A stretch of DNA of 64,000 bases, taken from Riptortus pedestris (taxonomy: Eukaryota; Arthropoda; Insecta; Hemiptera; Alydidae). The first letter of the stretch is position 1. Each line of letters opens with the position of its first letter. The notes under the pieces are model-generated. The model saw only the letters and a list, made by a program, of their open reading frames with translations. It had not been told where the DNA came from and searched no databases. This document shows, one piece after another, positions 11,603 to 22,329 of this stretch. The stretch spans positions 102,706,501-102,770,500 of the forward strand of contig CM032228.1 in NCBI GenBank assembly GCA_019009955.1, read 5' to 3'. The translations under genes and the position numbers were made by a program.

Positions 11603-11657
<55 letters not shown>
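11603..11657. repeat. (AT)n microsatellite
   Basis: About 27 AT units in sequence where I see no clear family A flanks, so this one may be free-standing. Confidence 0.95.
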
Positions 11658-11661
<4 letters not shown>

Positions 11662-11756
11662 TTTAGATCTTATTATGACAGCTCTAGTAGCAGTTTATAG
11701 ATTGATCTTCTGATGGTTGAAGTATTCTTTAACTTTAAATAGACTAAAGCACATAA

Positions 11757-11986
11757 GAGGCTCAGGTTAGCCAAGCGAGTTAAAGCGTTGACCTTTATCT
11801 CACATGGTAAACTTAGAGTGGCGAGTTCGATTCTCGCCTCCTGGGCAAAGGAAATTATTTACTGACGAAATTCATTAAATAACATCCTTAAATCCCACCC
11901 TGGCTAGAAAAGGGGTGGTAACCTGTAGATAACCGGTCCCAATTAGCCTTAGTTGCAAAAAGTGGACGTTAATAAATAATAATAAT
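11757..11986 (+). mobile_element. tRNA-derived SINE, full-length, with 11-bp target duplication
   Basis: A 230-bp element whose first ~90 bases resemble a class II (long variable arm, Ser/Leu-type) tRNA: A-box-like TAGCCAAGCGAGTT and B-box-like GAGTTCGATTC, the internal RNA polymerase III promoter. The body contains ACGAAATTCATTAAATAA and CCACCCTGGCTAGAAAAGG, and the 3' end is GTGGACGTTAATAAATAATA, an (AAT)-type tail. It is flanked by the direct repeat AAAGCACATAA at 11746-11756 and 11987-11997, the signature of LINE-mediated insertion. It is the best copy for a consensus. Confidence 0.92.
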
Positions 11987-12560
11987 AAAGCACATAATCA
12001 GGTGGAAATAACATTTGTTGTTAGCCACAATACATGCGATTTTAATACTTCCTTCAATAAGTATTTAAGTAGTGAGTGTTTTATAGTTAATCTGTAGAAT
12101 ACGGAAGATGATACGAGCGGTCGCGTGGCCACTGCAGCTGGAGCCCCAAAATTAGAGGTTTCTGGGAAGGGGAAAAGCCTCAGGCACTTGCTACAATGTA
12201 AACATTACCAAGATGGAATAATAAACCTATCAATTTTCAATATTTTTTGTTGAAATAAAGGTGCATCCCCTCGATATTATTTATGATTGGCCTAACCGGT
12301 GATGATGTTAATAAGGCCCATTATAAGGCAGACCTGGGCTGGGAAGGCCAGACTGGAGCAGGCAATCTCATCAGGACCACACTAAATCAAAACTCAATTA
12401 ATAACAAATATCTAACAATGTTTAATAATAGTAAGCCAAATCGCCAACCTTCAACCATGTTTCCATACAATCGCCACTTACTTTTGTAGTTAACTGCCTT
12501 TGCGTATATTTTATCTATTCTGAGGCGGTATTTCCGGCTTATGCCAATACTTTTTAATAA

Positions 12561-12785
12561 TTTATTTCATTTATTAACGTCCACTTTTTGCAACTAAGGC
12601 TAATTGGGGCGGGCTATCTACAGGTTACCACCCTTTTTTAGCCAGGGTGTGACTAAGGATTTTATTTAATGAATTTCGTTACTAAATAAATTCCTATTGC
12701 CCAGGTGGGAATTGAATTCGCCACTCTAGGTTTACCACGTGAGATTAAGGCTAACGCTTTAACTCACATGGCTAACCTGAGCCCC
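12561..12785 (-). mobile_element. tRNA-derived SINE with target duplication
   Basis: Reverse copy of the same SINE: AACGTCCACTTTTTGCAACT tail first, then CCAGGGTG, then the B-box complement and the tRNA-like head ending AGCCCC. Flanked by CTTTTTAAT at 12550-12558 and 12786-12794. Confidence 0.88.
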
Positions 12786-12875
12786 CTTTTTAATTAGTAT
12801 TTAAAAAATAAATACTTTTAGTAAAACATATTACACATAAAATGTATGGGAATATTTATTAACGGAAATAAATTT

Positions 12876-13355
12876 AAAAAGCCCGTCACACAGGTGTAAA
12901 TAGGTTAAACTACAAATGTACAAAACAACGATTTTAGGATATTACATTAGTTTATTAGTTTTTAATTTAATTAAATTAGATTTATAATAATTTCGATCCG
13001 ACTCATAATAAGGAAGATATTCCGATTTGTTTATATTACCCTTTTTCTAAATATCTTCTCCTATGAATGAAAACCATACATTTTATTTAAGCTTGAAAAA
13101 AGATGCCTTTGGATATTGGTATGTACCTAGTGTGTGAAGAGTAGGAGTGAGGGTTTACTGGAGGCTGAAAACTAAAAAAATATAAATTGCCTGTTAATAT
13201 TTTATTTAAAGCAATTGTTCATTTTATTTCCAGCTTAAATTTTCTTTCATATTTACTGCTGGAGAAAAGAGGACGTCTTCAGTGTGCAATTCTTACATTA
13301 TGTAAAAAATCTGCATAATTTACGAAAAACTTGGGTAACGAACTTCTTTTTTTTC
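12876..13355 (+). mobile_element. Family A, decayed and rearranged
   Basis: GCCCGTCACACAGG at 12885 is a worn family A 5' end and ATTTCGATCCGACTCATAAT near 12990 is core sequence, both on plus. Further right, TGGAGGCTGAAAACTAAAAA (13160) is plus-oriented, but AAAATCTGCATAATTTACG with GTAACGAACTTC and a T-run (13302-13352) is a 5' end in the opposite orientation. Two old copies, or one with an inversion, are possible. Confidence 0.5.
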
Positions 13356-13359
13356 TATA

Positions 13360-16240
13360 GTTTTAAAACTTTAGGACAGATAATTAAATAACTCAAAAGA
13401 GCTGTAGGGGTAATGATCCAGAGGTGGATAATTCTGATCTAGTACTTCTTTTTATGCCTTTGTTTTTGTTATTAGTCACATCCTGCTGAAGGCAATGGGT
13501 ATGACCATTTTTACCTATAAATTCTTTGAATTTAAGAATCCTTCGAAGTGGACAGTTGGAGTATTTATCTGAGATAGAAATGGCAAAGAACAAGGAAATC
13601 TCTAATTGTAAGGTAAATGGTTTTGAAAATTGAAGACAATACGTTTTTAGGCGTAGAGTTAAATTTATTGTAGGACTATACAAAGCCCTCTTCATTTTAA
13701 TGATGGATTAAAAGCCCATCATTCTCTACTAACCATTCCCCAAGGCAATTCTTCTATACATGCTTCATACATTTCACAAAGGTCAAACTAATTTGGTAAT
13801 TCAGCCTTATCAATAACAAAAAAATACGACGAATTTTATGTATGTATCAGTTATAAAATACAGTGTGGCAGAAATTATAGAAATTAACTTCATTGATAAA
13901 CAACCTGTTTCTACTTGTGATATTTACGACTTTTCATTTCACCATGCCTGTATATCCACCTTCCTCCTCTTTGTTTGATGCTTAACTTTGATCAAATTAG
14001 CCGGCAGTTTTTTTATTTTTTATAAAACGTTTAAATATGAATTTATTTTTAAACGGATATTATTTTTGTCATGTAGGATCAGAGATATTTGAAGAAAATT
14101 TTGAAAAATCATGCCATTACAACAGGTTCAATTACAAATGGGAAATCGGACAAAATTTCATTAACTGATGAGAAAAATGAACTGTCTATCTAAGGGCCTT
14201 AAAAATACACAATGACACTTCATAAATAAAACTCCTATGATGATGGATAAAGAAACGCTTTTTCCTGCACTTGATAGTCTTATTTGGCTCTGTACTTGCA
14301 GACATATGCCTCATCATTAGTCCCCAGCTGCTATTGGGTCTTCCTTCCCAAAGCAAAATGACATTTATTGAACCTTGACCGTCGATTTCAATTTTCACCA
14401 GTCAGCCACAATATGGGCAGGACTTATATTTTATACCTAGATAAGGGCACATGTTATGAGTGTATGAACAGTGTAGAAATCCAAGCATAGAAGAAGGCTT
14501 TCTTTCCGAGGAAATTTAAAGTATAGGAATGACTGTGGTTTTATAAATCAAGTTTATTATAAATTTGCCAACGTTGGAGGAATATTTTTTTTTCATAGGA
14601 CCTGCCATTTTAATATAGCTTACTCTGAAAATGTAACAGGTGTCATTTAGTAGTAGGAAACTTCATTTTTCATCGACCTATTAAGTATTTATGGCCATCA
14701 TTCATATATAATGATGAACAGTGAATGGAAAGTATAGACTTCATTCCAATACTATTATTCATTTATGTTCTACTTAGCAATTTGTAAATAAAGCTATTAA
14801 ATATATTACTCAAGAACACTGAATTAAAGTTTACAAATTAATTTTGCTGAAGTTGGCGTATATAGATGACGTACATTGGTTCATATTAATATTTATCCAG
14901 GTTTAGTTAATTAGGTTTTATTTTTGTGGAGCGGTGTAGCCAATGTTTTGTAACCTGGATAATAAATTTACATTGATTCGTGGGATCAATGCCCCTTTGA
15001 ACACTTTCCTATCCCCACTTGGTTATCCCTTTTGGATGTAAGGCAACAGATGAAATTCAGGTACTCCGAATTGTTTTGACTGTCTTGAGATATCAATGAA
15101 TGCGTTCACTTTTTCTAAGTGAGTTTTTCTCGTTTTAGCAAGTTTTTGTTTCCTCTTTGAATCCATTTTCTGAGCCCTAGCGAGTTCTAAGCATGGTGAT
15201 CCTTGTGATCCGTTAATCTTCAAGGAATCGCCAGTCGCTTTTACTGTGACCAGTTTCCAGGTTAGGACTCACGTACAACATTTGTTATTTACCTGTATTC
15301 CATTCAGACCTTCTATTATCTGCAAGTTTCAGTTTAGAGGTAAGCTAGTCATTTTTATTATACAGCCTGCTAGTTCAGAGCCTACTACAGTAGAATTCCC
15401 CGTCACATATCTCATATTTTATTTAGATATTTTTGCCTAATGTTTAGCCGAGAAAACCTAGCCAATCCTTCGCCCATCAAGTGCCTTCTTTACAGAAATA
15501 AACGTGGTCTTTCATTGAGAGAGTAGGAATAATATTCTTTATGCTTCACGAAGATGAAACGGTTGGCAAAATAATAGCAGTTAAAAAAGAAAAAAATTCA
15601 CCGGCGAAAAGGAGGTTTTATTTCAGTCGATTACAGATTCTATTTTTATTCAAGTATAGGGGGTTGTGGGTTTGACATATATTTACATTCAATGGTAAGA
15701 GAGTAAATATATAGGATAGGGAGGGACAGAAGTTAGTAGTGGCTGTGGAGATATGAGGACGGGGTGGTTATGCAGAGGGCTGGGCAAATAACACAGATAC
15801 TCCCATCGATATCCTTCTCTCTCTCTCTCTCTGCCTTTTATGTCGATGTAATTGAGAAATAAATTACATCCTTTGCCCAAAAGCTGCCTTCTATCTCTTT
15901 CCTTGTGGATTCTATGAAACAAAACATTTATTTGGTGCTGGTGGACCAAGCTGGAGTGCCCATTGGCTAAACATTCCGGCTTATATATATATATCTGCTC
16001 CCTTTGTATAAGCAGAGGACCATTCCACTGATAAAAACACTCACGCTAAGAAAACAGAATTGGAAAGGACTAAGTGAGCTTTACATGTTTTAATGAATTC
16101 TAAACGGAGGAAATTATAATTTAATCTTGCACTTGATATTTCCGGCTGACAAGTTTTTACCTCAGAAAAGTGGAATTGCTCACTGCTGTTCAATAACAAA
16201 ATATGGGAATATTAATTGTATTATTGGCCTATGTACCTTG
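13360..16240. other. Non-coding stretch, no recognised feature
   Basis: AT-rich sequence with a short (CT)n run near 15814-15831. Open frames near 13393, 14186, 15023, 15246 and 15689 have no identifiable domain. Confidence 0.55.
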
Positions 16241-16243
16241 TTA

Positions 16244-16828
16244 TGAGCAGATTTCCCTTAAAGGAAATCAGCTATTGAGGTCGTACTCATGACGGGATTT
16301 TCGAAATTTTTCTTCAATTGTCCATCGATCCTACCTGGAAGATGACGAAAATGAGGTCTGTTAAAAACTGTATCTATCAATCTATCTATATATTTGTCTG
16401 TTACAGCTCTAGCGGTCGCAATTATTGTTTAATCCTTACCATACTTAGTTGTTTTATGTAAAATGAAAGATCAAGGTCGTTAACGGCTGAAATCGGACCA
16501 GGGGAAGGGGGGGGGGTTAGAGGGGAGGAGTTTCGTAACTTCAAAATATCTCCGATACTGTACGTCGGATCGAAAATTTGTATAGAACCAATCTTATTGC
16601 AAATTAAAAGATCTATAAATGTTGTTATTTACATATTTTTTGTTTTTTAGTTTTCAGCTTTCAGTAAACCCCTACTTCAACTCATATCAATAGCAAGCTG
16701 TTATATTATGAAGCCTAAATAACAAATATTGTTCTCATTGAACTTTTACGTCATGAGATAAATGCAAATACGGGACGCAAGTGGGAAATCTGCTTAGTTA
16801 ACGCAGCCACTACGTGACAGACTTTTTT
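16244..16828 (-). mobile_element. Family A element, short form, near-complete
   Basis: Both ends are present: GAGCAGATTTCCCTTAAAGG near 16244 (3' end in the element sense) and ACGCAGCCACTACGTGACAG near 16801 (5' end, hairpin mutated). The internal AT tract has shrunk to a few CTAT/CAAT units, showing that the microsatellite is not required to recognise the element. A segment of the AACTCGATATTTAG region is deleted. Confidence 0.82.
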
Positions 16829-16829
16829 A

Positions 16830-17790
16830 CAGTACAATGATTCTAGTCTAAATAGATTCAAAACTAAAAACCAAAAATTTTCGCGATGACATTACTTCCT
16901 TTAGTTCTTACAAGGGAGTAAACAGGCTCAGATCATTCAAGAATTGAAATCCCGAATAATATAATTACTATTATATAAAGTAATTTTGTCTTTGACACGT
17001 GATTGCCTGGTTACAGTAGAAAGGGAATCTTTACTCTTAGCAATATTAGAATGAGAAATAATATTTATCACATTGATAAACTTTTCTTCATTAGGAAGTT
17101 ACAACAAACTTAGGAATGCATTTATGAAATGAACCATTAATTACGGAGGAACATTACACTGACAAATAAAGAGCCTTTGAGCAAACTTATGAAACTTAAA
17201 TGTAGCGAAAGTTACCATTCCCAACTTGAAGATAATAAAGATTAAAGAGGTAGTTTCGTCGTTTTCTCATGAGATGAGATAGTGGGAAGGTAGTAACGGG
17301 CTAGAGTGGGCTTAAATGAGCTGGGGTTGTTGATATCAAACAAAGCCGAGGCGAGGAAGTGTAAACAGAGAAAGAGGTCGGTTACCATCCTAGATCGTAT
17401 CACACAGCTGCTGAAGGCTTAATCAAGGGGCGCTGCCTCCTAAATCAACTCACATCACCTGCTCTCCACCATGCCTTCCCAGATATTTTCCTATGCCTCT
17501 TTCTTCCATTGAAATTATTTGATGCAAATTTTAAATATTTGCCCACAAACGTGAAATAAATATCTTAATATTCACTGCAATAATTAGCTGAATATTTCTT
17601 ACTAAAAATGGATATAACATTTGTTTATATATACAAAATTGTTACCTATGACGTTTAAATATGAAAATAAAATTGAAACCTCTAAGTGTACATTGATTTG
17701 TTTTCTCAAAATTTCACAATACTTTTTCATTTCACATGGAATTGATACGACACCAAAAAAAGTTTTTGGTTTTTGGGACCTGTTTGTTAG
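16830..17790. other. Non-coding stretch, no recognised feature
   Basis: AT-rich with one more balanced patch at about 17275-17480; no motif recognised there. Confidence 0.5.
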
Positions 17791-17794
17791 CTTT

Positions 17795-17883
17795 TCCCAC
17801 CTGAACTACGGAACCGAATTTTATTAAACTTGGTGCGTGTATTACTTCTAACTAAACTTTGACTTTAGGCTACACTAATATTC
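17795..17883 (-). mobile_element. Family B fragment, left arm of the piggyBac target
   Basis: Reads, on the minus strand, like the family B body just upstream of its tail: AGCCTAAAGTC, then ACCAAGTTT, then a GAATTTTATTAAACTTGG complement. The match stops at the TTAA where the piggyBac begins and resumes on the far side at 20385. Confidence 0.75.
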
Positions 17884-17887
17884 TTAA
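17884..17887. repeat. piggyBac target-site duplication, left
   Basis: TTAA directly abuts the CCCGGC terminus; the partner is at 20381-20384. Joining the flanks at one TTAA restores a continuous family B match. Confidence 0.95.
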
Positions 17888-17905
17888 CCCGGCAGTGGTG
17901 GCACC
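17888..17905 (+). repeat. piggyBac terminal inverted repeat, left
   Basis: CCCGGCAGTGGTGGCACC, identical to the reverse complement of the right end. The sequence continues GGGTCTGTGGGAC, which starts the subterminal motif. Confidence 0.96.
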
Positions 17906-18076
17906 GGGTCTGTGGGACGCATAGCTAACTTCGAATGCTCACCCTTTCTGGATTGGGTAAGGTACAAGTCTGGAATCCATAGTACCTCTCGAGAAGGTGT
18001 CTTAGATAACATAGAAAGAAACAAGCACTTTTGATCCTCATTGATAGGGGAGTTATTGGTTCAAGAATAAGCCCAT

Positions 18077-18158
18077 GGGTCTCTTAGACCCGGTGCCACC
18101 ATTCTTAAATGTTTTTTTTTTTCAAGATTGGTAAGGTGGCACCGGGTCTCTGGGACCC
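18077..18158. repeat. piggyBac subterminal repeats, left side
   Basis: The motif GGTGGCACCGGGTCT occurs inverted near 18080-18100 (GGGTCTCTTAGACCC followed by GGTGCCACC) and direct at 18135-18150. Further copies lie at the left terminus and near the right end (20321-20344). Such repeats are probable transposase binding sites, as known for internal repeats in other piggyBac elements. Confidence 0.8.
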
Positions 18159-18358
18159 ACAGATAGTTTAAGTCAGCTGTAGCTCTGGGACTCACAGAGG
18201 GGGGTCCCGAAATCCTGTGAATCCCACAACTTGGGGTGGGAGGGTAAGAACCTCCCCACCATTCAGTACTCAGCCAACTTACTTATTTTGTACATCTTGT
18301 AAATTCAGTTCCTTGCAGTTTTTAGTTTTTTTCTTTCTGTTTTCATTTTACTTATGCT

Positions 18359-20085
18359 ATGGAGCGTCTTTATGATTTGTCAAATCCCCAAGAGGTGGAA
18401 TTAGTGCATCGGATGTTGGAAGAGCCATTGCCTATCGATTTAGACATTATTGACGATGAAGAAGATGAGGTAGATGAAGTTGAAGTGAGAGAAGAGGATT
18501 CAGAATCTGAGCAGGAGCTCGAAGAGGTCACGCCGTCGGATGCCGATGAAGGTAATGTTTTATTCAATAAAACAAAAACCATGAAATGGTGGTCAGAACT
18601 ACCAAGGAAGAAAAATGTACGTACAAGATCATGTAATATTATGGTGCATTTACCAGGTGTAAGAGGTCCTGTAAAAGAGCTAATGAAGGAGGTGGAGATT
18701 TGGCTGCATTTTTTTTTTGATTTTATGATAGAGTTTATTGTAAAAAATACAAATATTTATATTGAAAGCATATGTGGGAATTATTCCAGAGAAAGGAATG
18801 CCCAAAAAACAGACCTGGTGGAGCTAAAGGCTCTCATGGGACTATTGTATATGGGAGGTGTTCTAAAAGGAGGACGGGTGAATATTGAAGAGTTTTGGAT
18901 GACGGATGGTACTGGGGTTGATTTCTTTCCTAGTGTTATGTGTCTGGAGAGATTTAGATTTTTGTTGAGAGCAATTAGGTTTGACGACAAGTCGACCCGT
19001 GAGGAACGTAAAAAAATTGACAAGTTAGCCCCCATTTGAGACCTTTTTGATATGTTCATCGAAAACTGTGGGAAGTATTACTCCTTGTCCGAATATGTCA
19101 CTATTGACGAAAAACTTGAAGCATTTAGGGGGAAATGCAGTTTCAGACAGTACGTCGAAACCCAATAAATATGGGATAAAAATTTTTGCACTCGTAGATA
19201 CAAAGACCTTCTATACAGCCAATATGGATGTTTATGTGGGACAGCAGCCTCAAGGGCCATTTTGCCAGAGCAACACCCCAGCTGCCATTGTGGAAAGGCT
19301 GTGCAAGCCCATTTATGGCTCCGGACGTAATATCACAATAGACAATTGGTTCACCAGCTATGATCTGGCCACTACCTTACTAAAACCTAAACTTACAATG
19401 GTCGGGACTCTAAGAAACAACAAGAGAGAAATACCTATGCGTCTTTTGGATCGCCAAAGGGAAGTATATTCTTCACAATTCGGTTTTCAAAAGGACCGCA
19501 GCATTTTATCGTATATTCCCAAAAAAACAAATGCGTTCTCATTCTTTCAACCTTCCATCACGATGGCAGCATTGATCTTTCGACCGGAAACAAAAAAAAA
19601 ACCAGAGGCACTCACCTTCTATAACATGACTAAAGGAGGGGTTGATGTTGTTGATGAAATGTGTGCCACTTATAATACTGCTCGAAATGCAAGAAGATGG
19701 CCGATGGTGATATTTTATAGCCTGATGAATGTGGCGGGTATCAATGCATTCATCATTTATAAAAGTAATGAAAAGTATGACGATAAATTTGAAAGGAGGG
19801 TTTTTTTTGAAAGAGTTGGGAAAGCAGCTGTGTGAAGATCATATTCGCCGACGGGCGCACAGCATCCACGTGCCGCGCGAAATCCGAAAGGCTATCTGTA
19901 AAATATTGAACATCACCACAACAACCAGAATAGCTGATCCACCGGCCCCAGGGAAAAGAGGAAGATGCAAGGATTGTACTGGTGCTGATCGAAAATCCCG
20001 ATACTACTGTCGCGTGTGTTCAGGGTTTGTGTGTCTTGAACACTCACTTTTTGTATGCTCAGGCTGTTTCCAAAATAATGAGTGA
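18359..20085 (+). pseudogene. piggyBac transposase, inactivated
   Basis: About 575 codons if lesions are ignored, normal for the family. The start at 18359 gives an acidic, low-complexity N terminus (Asp/Glu-rich, residues ~25-62), then the DDE_Tnp_1_7-type core. Catalytic aspartates are visible in VTIDEKLEAFRG (about 19096), NITIDNWFTSYD (about 19330) and GGVDVVDEM (about 19639). A C-terminal cysteine-rich zinc finger (CKDC, YCRVC, VCLEH, VCSGC) ends the protein. Lesions: an in-frame TGA at 19037-19039, a one-base frameshift near 19155-19163 just after the FRQY motif, and a frameshift at the T8 run near 19803-19810. Codon content outside the lesions is well preserved, so inactivation seems moderately recent. 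Confidence 0.95.
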
Positions 20086-20320
20086 CATTTAGTATATTTT
20101 AGTTAATTTTTATAGCCAAAATTATGATGATTATGTTCCTATAACGCTTATTTACTTTGTTTTTCTTTTTAAATTTAATTGTATATGTATTACTTGTAAA
20201 TTAAATATTTTCTTACAGATATTGCATTTATTACCTTGCTCTATCATGATAGATTAATGCTTATACAGTGAAAATTTTTGTAAGAAAAATCTCGGCCCAA
20301 TAATAGAAGTTTAGGGTTCC

Positions 20321-20344
20321 GGGTCTCACAGACCCGGTGCCACC
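20321..20344 (-). repeat. piggyBac subterminal repeat, right side
   Basis: GGGTCTCACAGACCC followed by GGTGCCACC, the inverted counterpart of the left subterminal motif. Confidence 0.8.
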
Positions 20345-20362
20345 CTAAGGACTGTTCTAGAG

Positions 20363-20380
20363 GGTGCCACCACTGCCGGG
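20363..20380 (-). repeat. piggyBac terminal inverted repeat, right
   Basis: GGTGCCACCACTGCCGGG, the exact reverse complement of the left 18-bp end. Confidence 0.96.
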
Positions 20381-20384
20381 TTAA
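20381..20384. repeat. piggyBac target-site duplication, right
   Basis: TTAA abutting the right terminus, partner of 17884-17887. Confidence 0.95.
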
Positions 20385-20480
20385 TAACTTACAGGAGTGG
20401 GCGTTATAACGGAAGCCTGAAAAGAAAAATAGTGATATTTCGTGTCGCATAGGTTTTTCGGCAAATGTGAACATTACAAA
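20385..20480 (-). mobile_element. Family B fragment, right arm of the piggyBac target
   Basis: ACAGGAGTGGGCGTTATAAC, AATAGTGATATTTCGTG, GGTTTTTCGGCAAATGTGAA and ACATTAC are the minus-strand family B module. Together with 17795-17883 it forms one older copy split by the transposon. Confidence 0.8.
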
Positions 20481-20499
20481 ATCCTTAATGTCTTAGGTC

Positions 20500-21340
20500 T
20501 TAGTGTATGTATTCAAATAACCTTTAGTTACTACCATTCGTACTCGTACTTTTTTTCGCATTGAATCATTATATGAATGTTTCACATTCCATTTAAATTT
20601 CAAATCTTACTTTCATAAGATTCTTACTAAGATGGGAATAGAGAACAGAATCTATGTTGACGTCCTTCTTATAAAGTGAGGAAGTGTTTAATTTACACAG
20701 GCCCTGTGAGATGTTATTTTTTAAAAAAAACAAAAAAAACAACGATTAATAAGAGTTACTTTCCATGGGGATATGTTCAGTAGTAGCCCGCAGGCGTAAA
20801 TTATGAACGAACTGGCACTTCCAAATGTATTTACTCGAAAAGAAATTATATTTTGGGAGTACTTAATATTTCAAATGAAAGATATATTTGCATGTGAGCG
20901 TCGAGAGATATTATCCGTCAGAGCATGAAAAGCGGAGACATATCTTTCTCATATATTTCCGGAAATAGAAAAATGGCTGTGCAACTAGGAAACCGTTTAC
21001 AGAGGAGAAGTTTAGGTAGGAAATGATAATACTGTATATGGGTGTAGAGGATTTATGGAGGAGCCTTGGAGGGGGCGATATATCAATATCCCAACAGCAT
21101 CAGCCCTCAGGAGGTGTGTGCTCAGCCCTTCTTATTAACTCCTTCCAGTGAATGACTATCTAACGGGGGAAAAGCGAATTTGAAAAACGTGGAAAATAAA
21201 ATAAATAAAAGTTTGTGACCGATGTTTTCAAAAATGAGATACCGAACCTTTTCGAATTGCGCATGGCATTTTATGCTGATTTTGTTTTTTTGAAGCACAC
21301 AATAATTGCACTGAAAATAGCAGACGTTTTTCAATTCTAG
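20500..21340. other. Non-coding stretch with a possible decayed family A 5' end
   Basis: TTTAATTTACACAGGCCCTG followed by TGAGATG and a T/A-run (about 20687-20725) resembles a worn minus-strand family A 5' end. The rest is AT-rich and featureless. Confidence 0.4.
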
Positions 21341-21344
21341 TTGA

Positions 21345-21720
21345 GTCTAATGTTTCTTGCCTCGAGCCAAGTGAGTTTCGAGTTACGAGATCATTGAGAT
21401 GAGCTTCGGCCGAGGCAAACATCTCAAGCCAACAAGGCGCGAGTCGGCATCGAGGGAGTGGAGCCTTCTCTTGAGTCAAGCATCGGACCAAGAATGGATC
21501 AAAGATTCAGTTCGAGATCGATCTAATTCGAGCTTCAAATAAGTTGAGCTTGGAGTCGGGTCGGACTAATAGGGACGAGCAGCCTCGATAATCTAGCTTA
21601 GTACAGCCGATAGTCAAGCCGATCCCTGATAAACACGTGTCTCGGCCGAATCAAGCAAAGCCAGTCGAAGCGAACATTCAGCCATCTGATGGACTTCAGG
21701 CTGAGTCGAGAATGAATTCA
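21345..21720. repeat. CpG- and TCGAG-rich low-order repeat tract
   Basis: The tract is dense in short variants of GAGCCAAG, TCGAGC and GAGTCAAG, with far more CG dinucleotides than the surroundings. Units are too irregular for a clear period. A minus-strand open frame over its left edge (21228-21491) is explained by the raised GC content. Its origin is unknown. Confidence 0.6.
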
Positions 21721-21880
21721 ACTGGAAAAAGGAGACATTTGTTAAAAAAGTCCGTCACGCAGGGGCTGGGTAAAGTAAGCAGATTTCCCACGCACTGCAA
21801 CTTGATACGCTAATGATCTCACCATCTACTCTTTTTAAGTAAAACTCCGTTTAGTTAAAGTGGGGACTTGCTAAAGGCTG

Positions 21881-22095
21881 TAAACAATTATTATTTATTA
21901 ATGTATACTTTTTGTTACTACATCCAGGACGGGTATATAAAGGTTACCACCCTTGTCTAGCCAGGGAGGGATGAAGGATTTTATTTAATGAGTTCGTCAC
22001 TAAATAAATTTCTATAGCCCACGTGGGAATCCAACTCACCACTTTAGGTTTACCATGTGAGATTAAGATCAACACATGGCTATAACCTGAGATCC
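21881..22095 (-). mobile_element. tRNA-derived SINE inserted in family A
   Basis: The tail AATTATTATTTATTAATG leads, followed by the CTAGCCAGGG body segment and the B-box complement, and ends at a tRNA-like head. AAAGGCTG is duplicated at 21873-21880 and 22096-22103, both within family A sequence, proving insertion into a pre-existing copy. Confidence 0.88.
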
Positions 22096-22329
22096 AAAGG
22101 CTGAAGACAAGAAAGTATGAATAACTCACTAAATTATTGAGTTACGAAAAAATATATTAGACCAACAATTATAGTGCATCAATAGTTTAACAAATTGGTT
22201 CTATATAATTTTTTTATCCGACTCATAATAACGGAAGTATTTTGAATTTTCGAACTCTCTCTCCCTCTAAACCCCCTTATGGTCCGATTTCAGCTACTGA
22301 GGACTATGATATTTAATTTTACATAACAT

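Larger units (their letters stand above)
17888..20380 (+). mobile_element. piggyBac DNA transposon, full length (2493 bp), defective
   Basis: Terminal inverted repeats CCCGGCAGTGGTGGCACC match perfectly at both ends and are bounded by TTAA, the diagnostic piggyBac target. Between them lies a single transposase gene in plus orientation, with about 470 bp of 5' and 295 bp of 3' non-coding sequence that carry subterminal repeats. The element excises and reinserts by a hairpin, cut-and-paste route at TTAA. This copy can no longer encode its enzyme, but its ends look intact, so it could be mobilised in trans if a related active copy exists. Confidence 0.97.

Noticed and set aside
11757..11850. Genuine tRNA genes at the SINE heads
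   Set aside because: The heads have degenerate acceptor stems, are followed by a common SINE body and tail, and are flanked by target duplications.
21228..21491. 87-codon minus-strand frame
   Set aside because: Lies across the edge of a CpG-dense tract with no motif; likely chance from raised GC.
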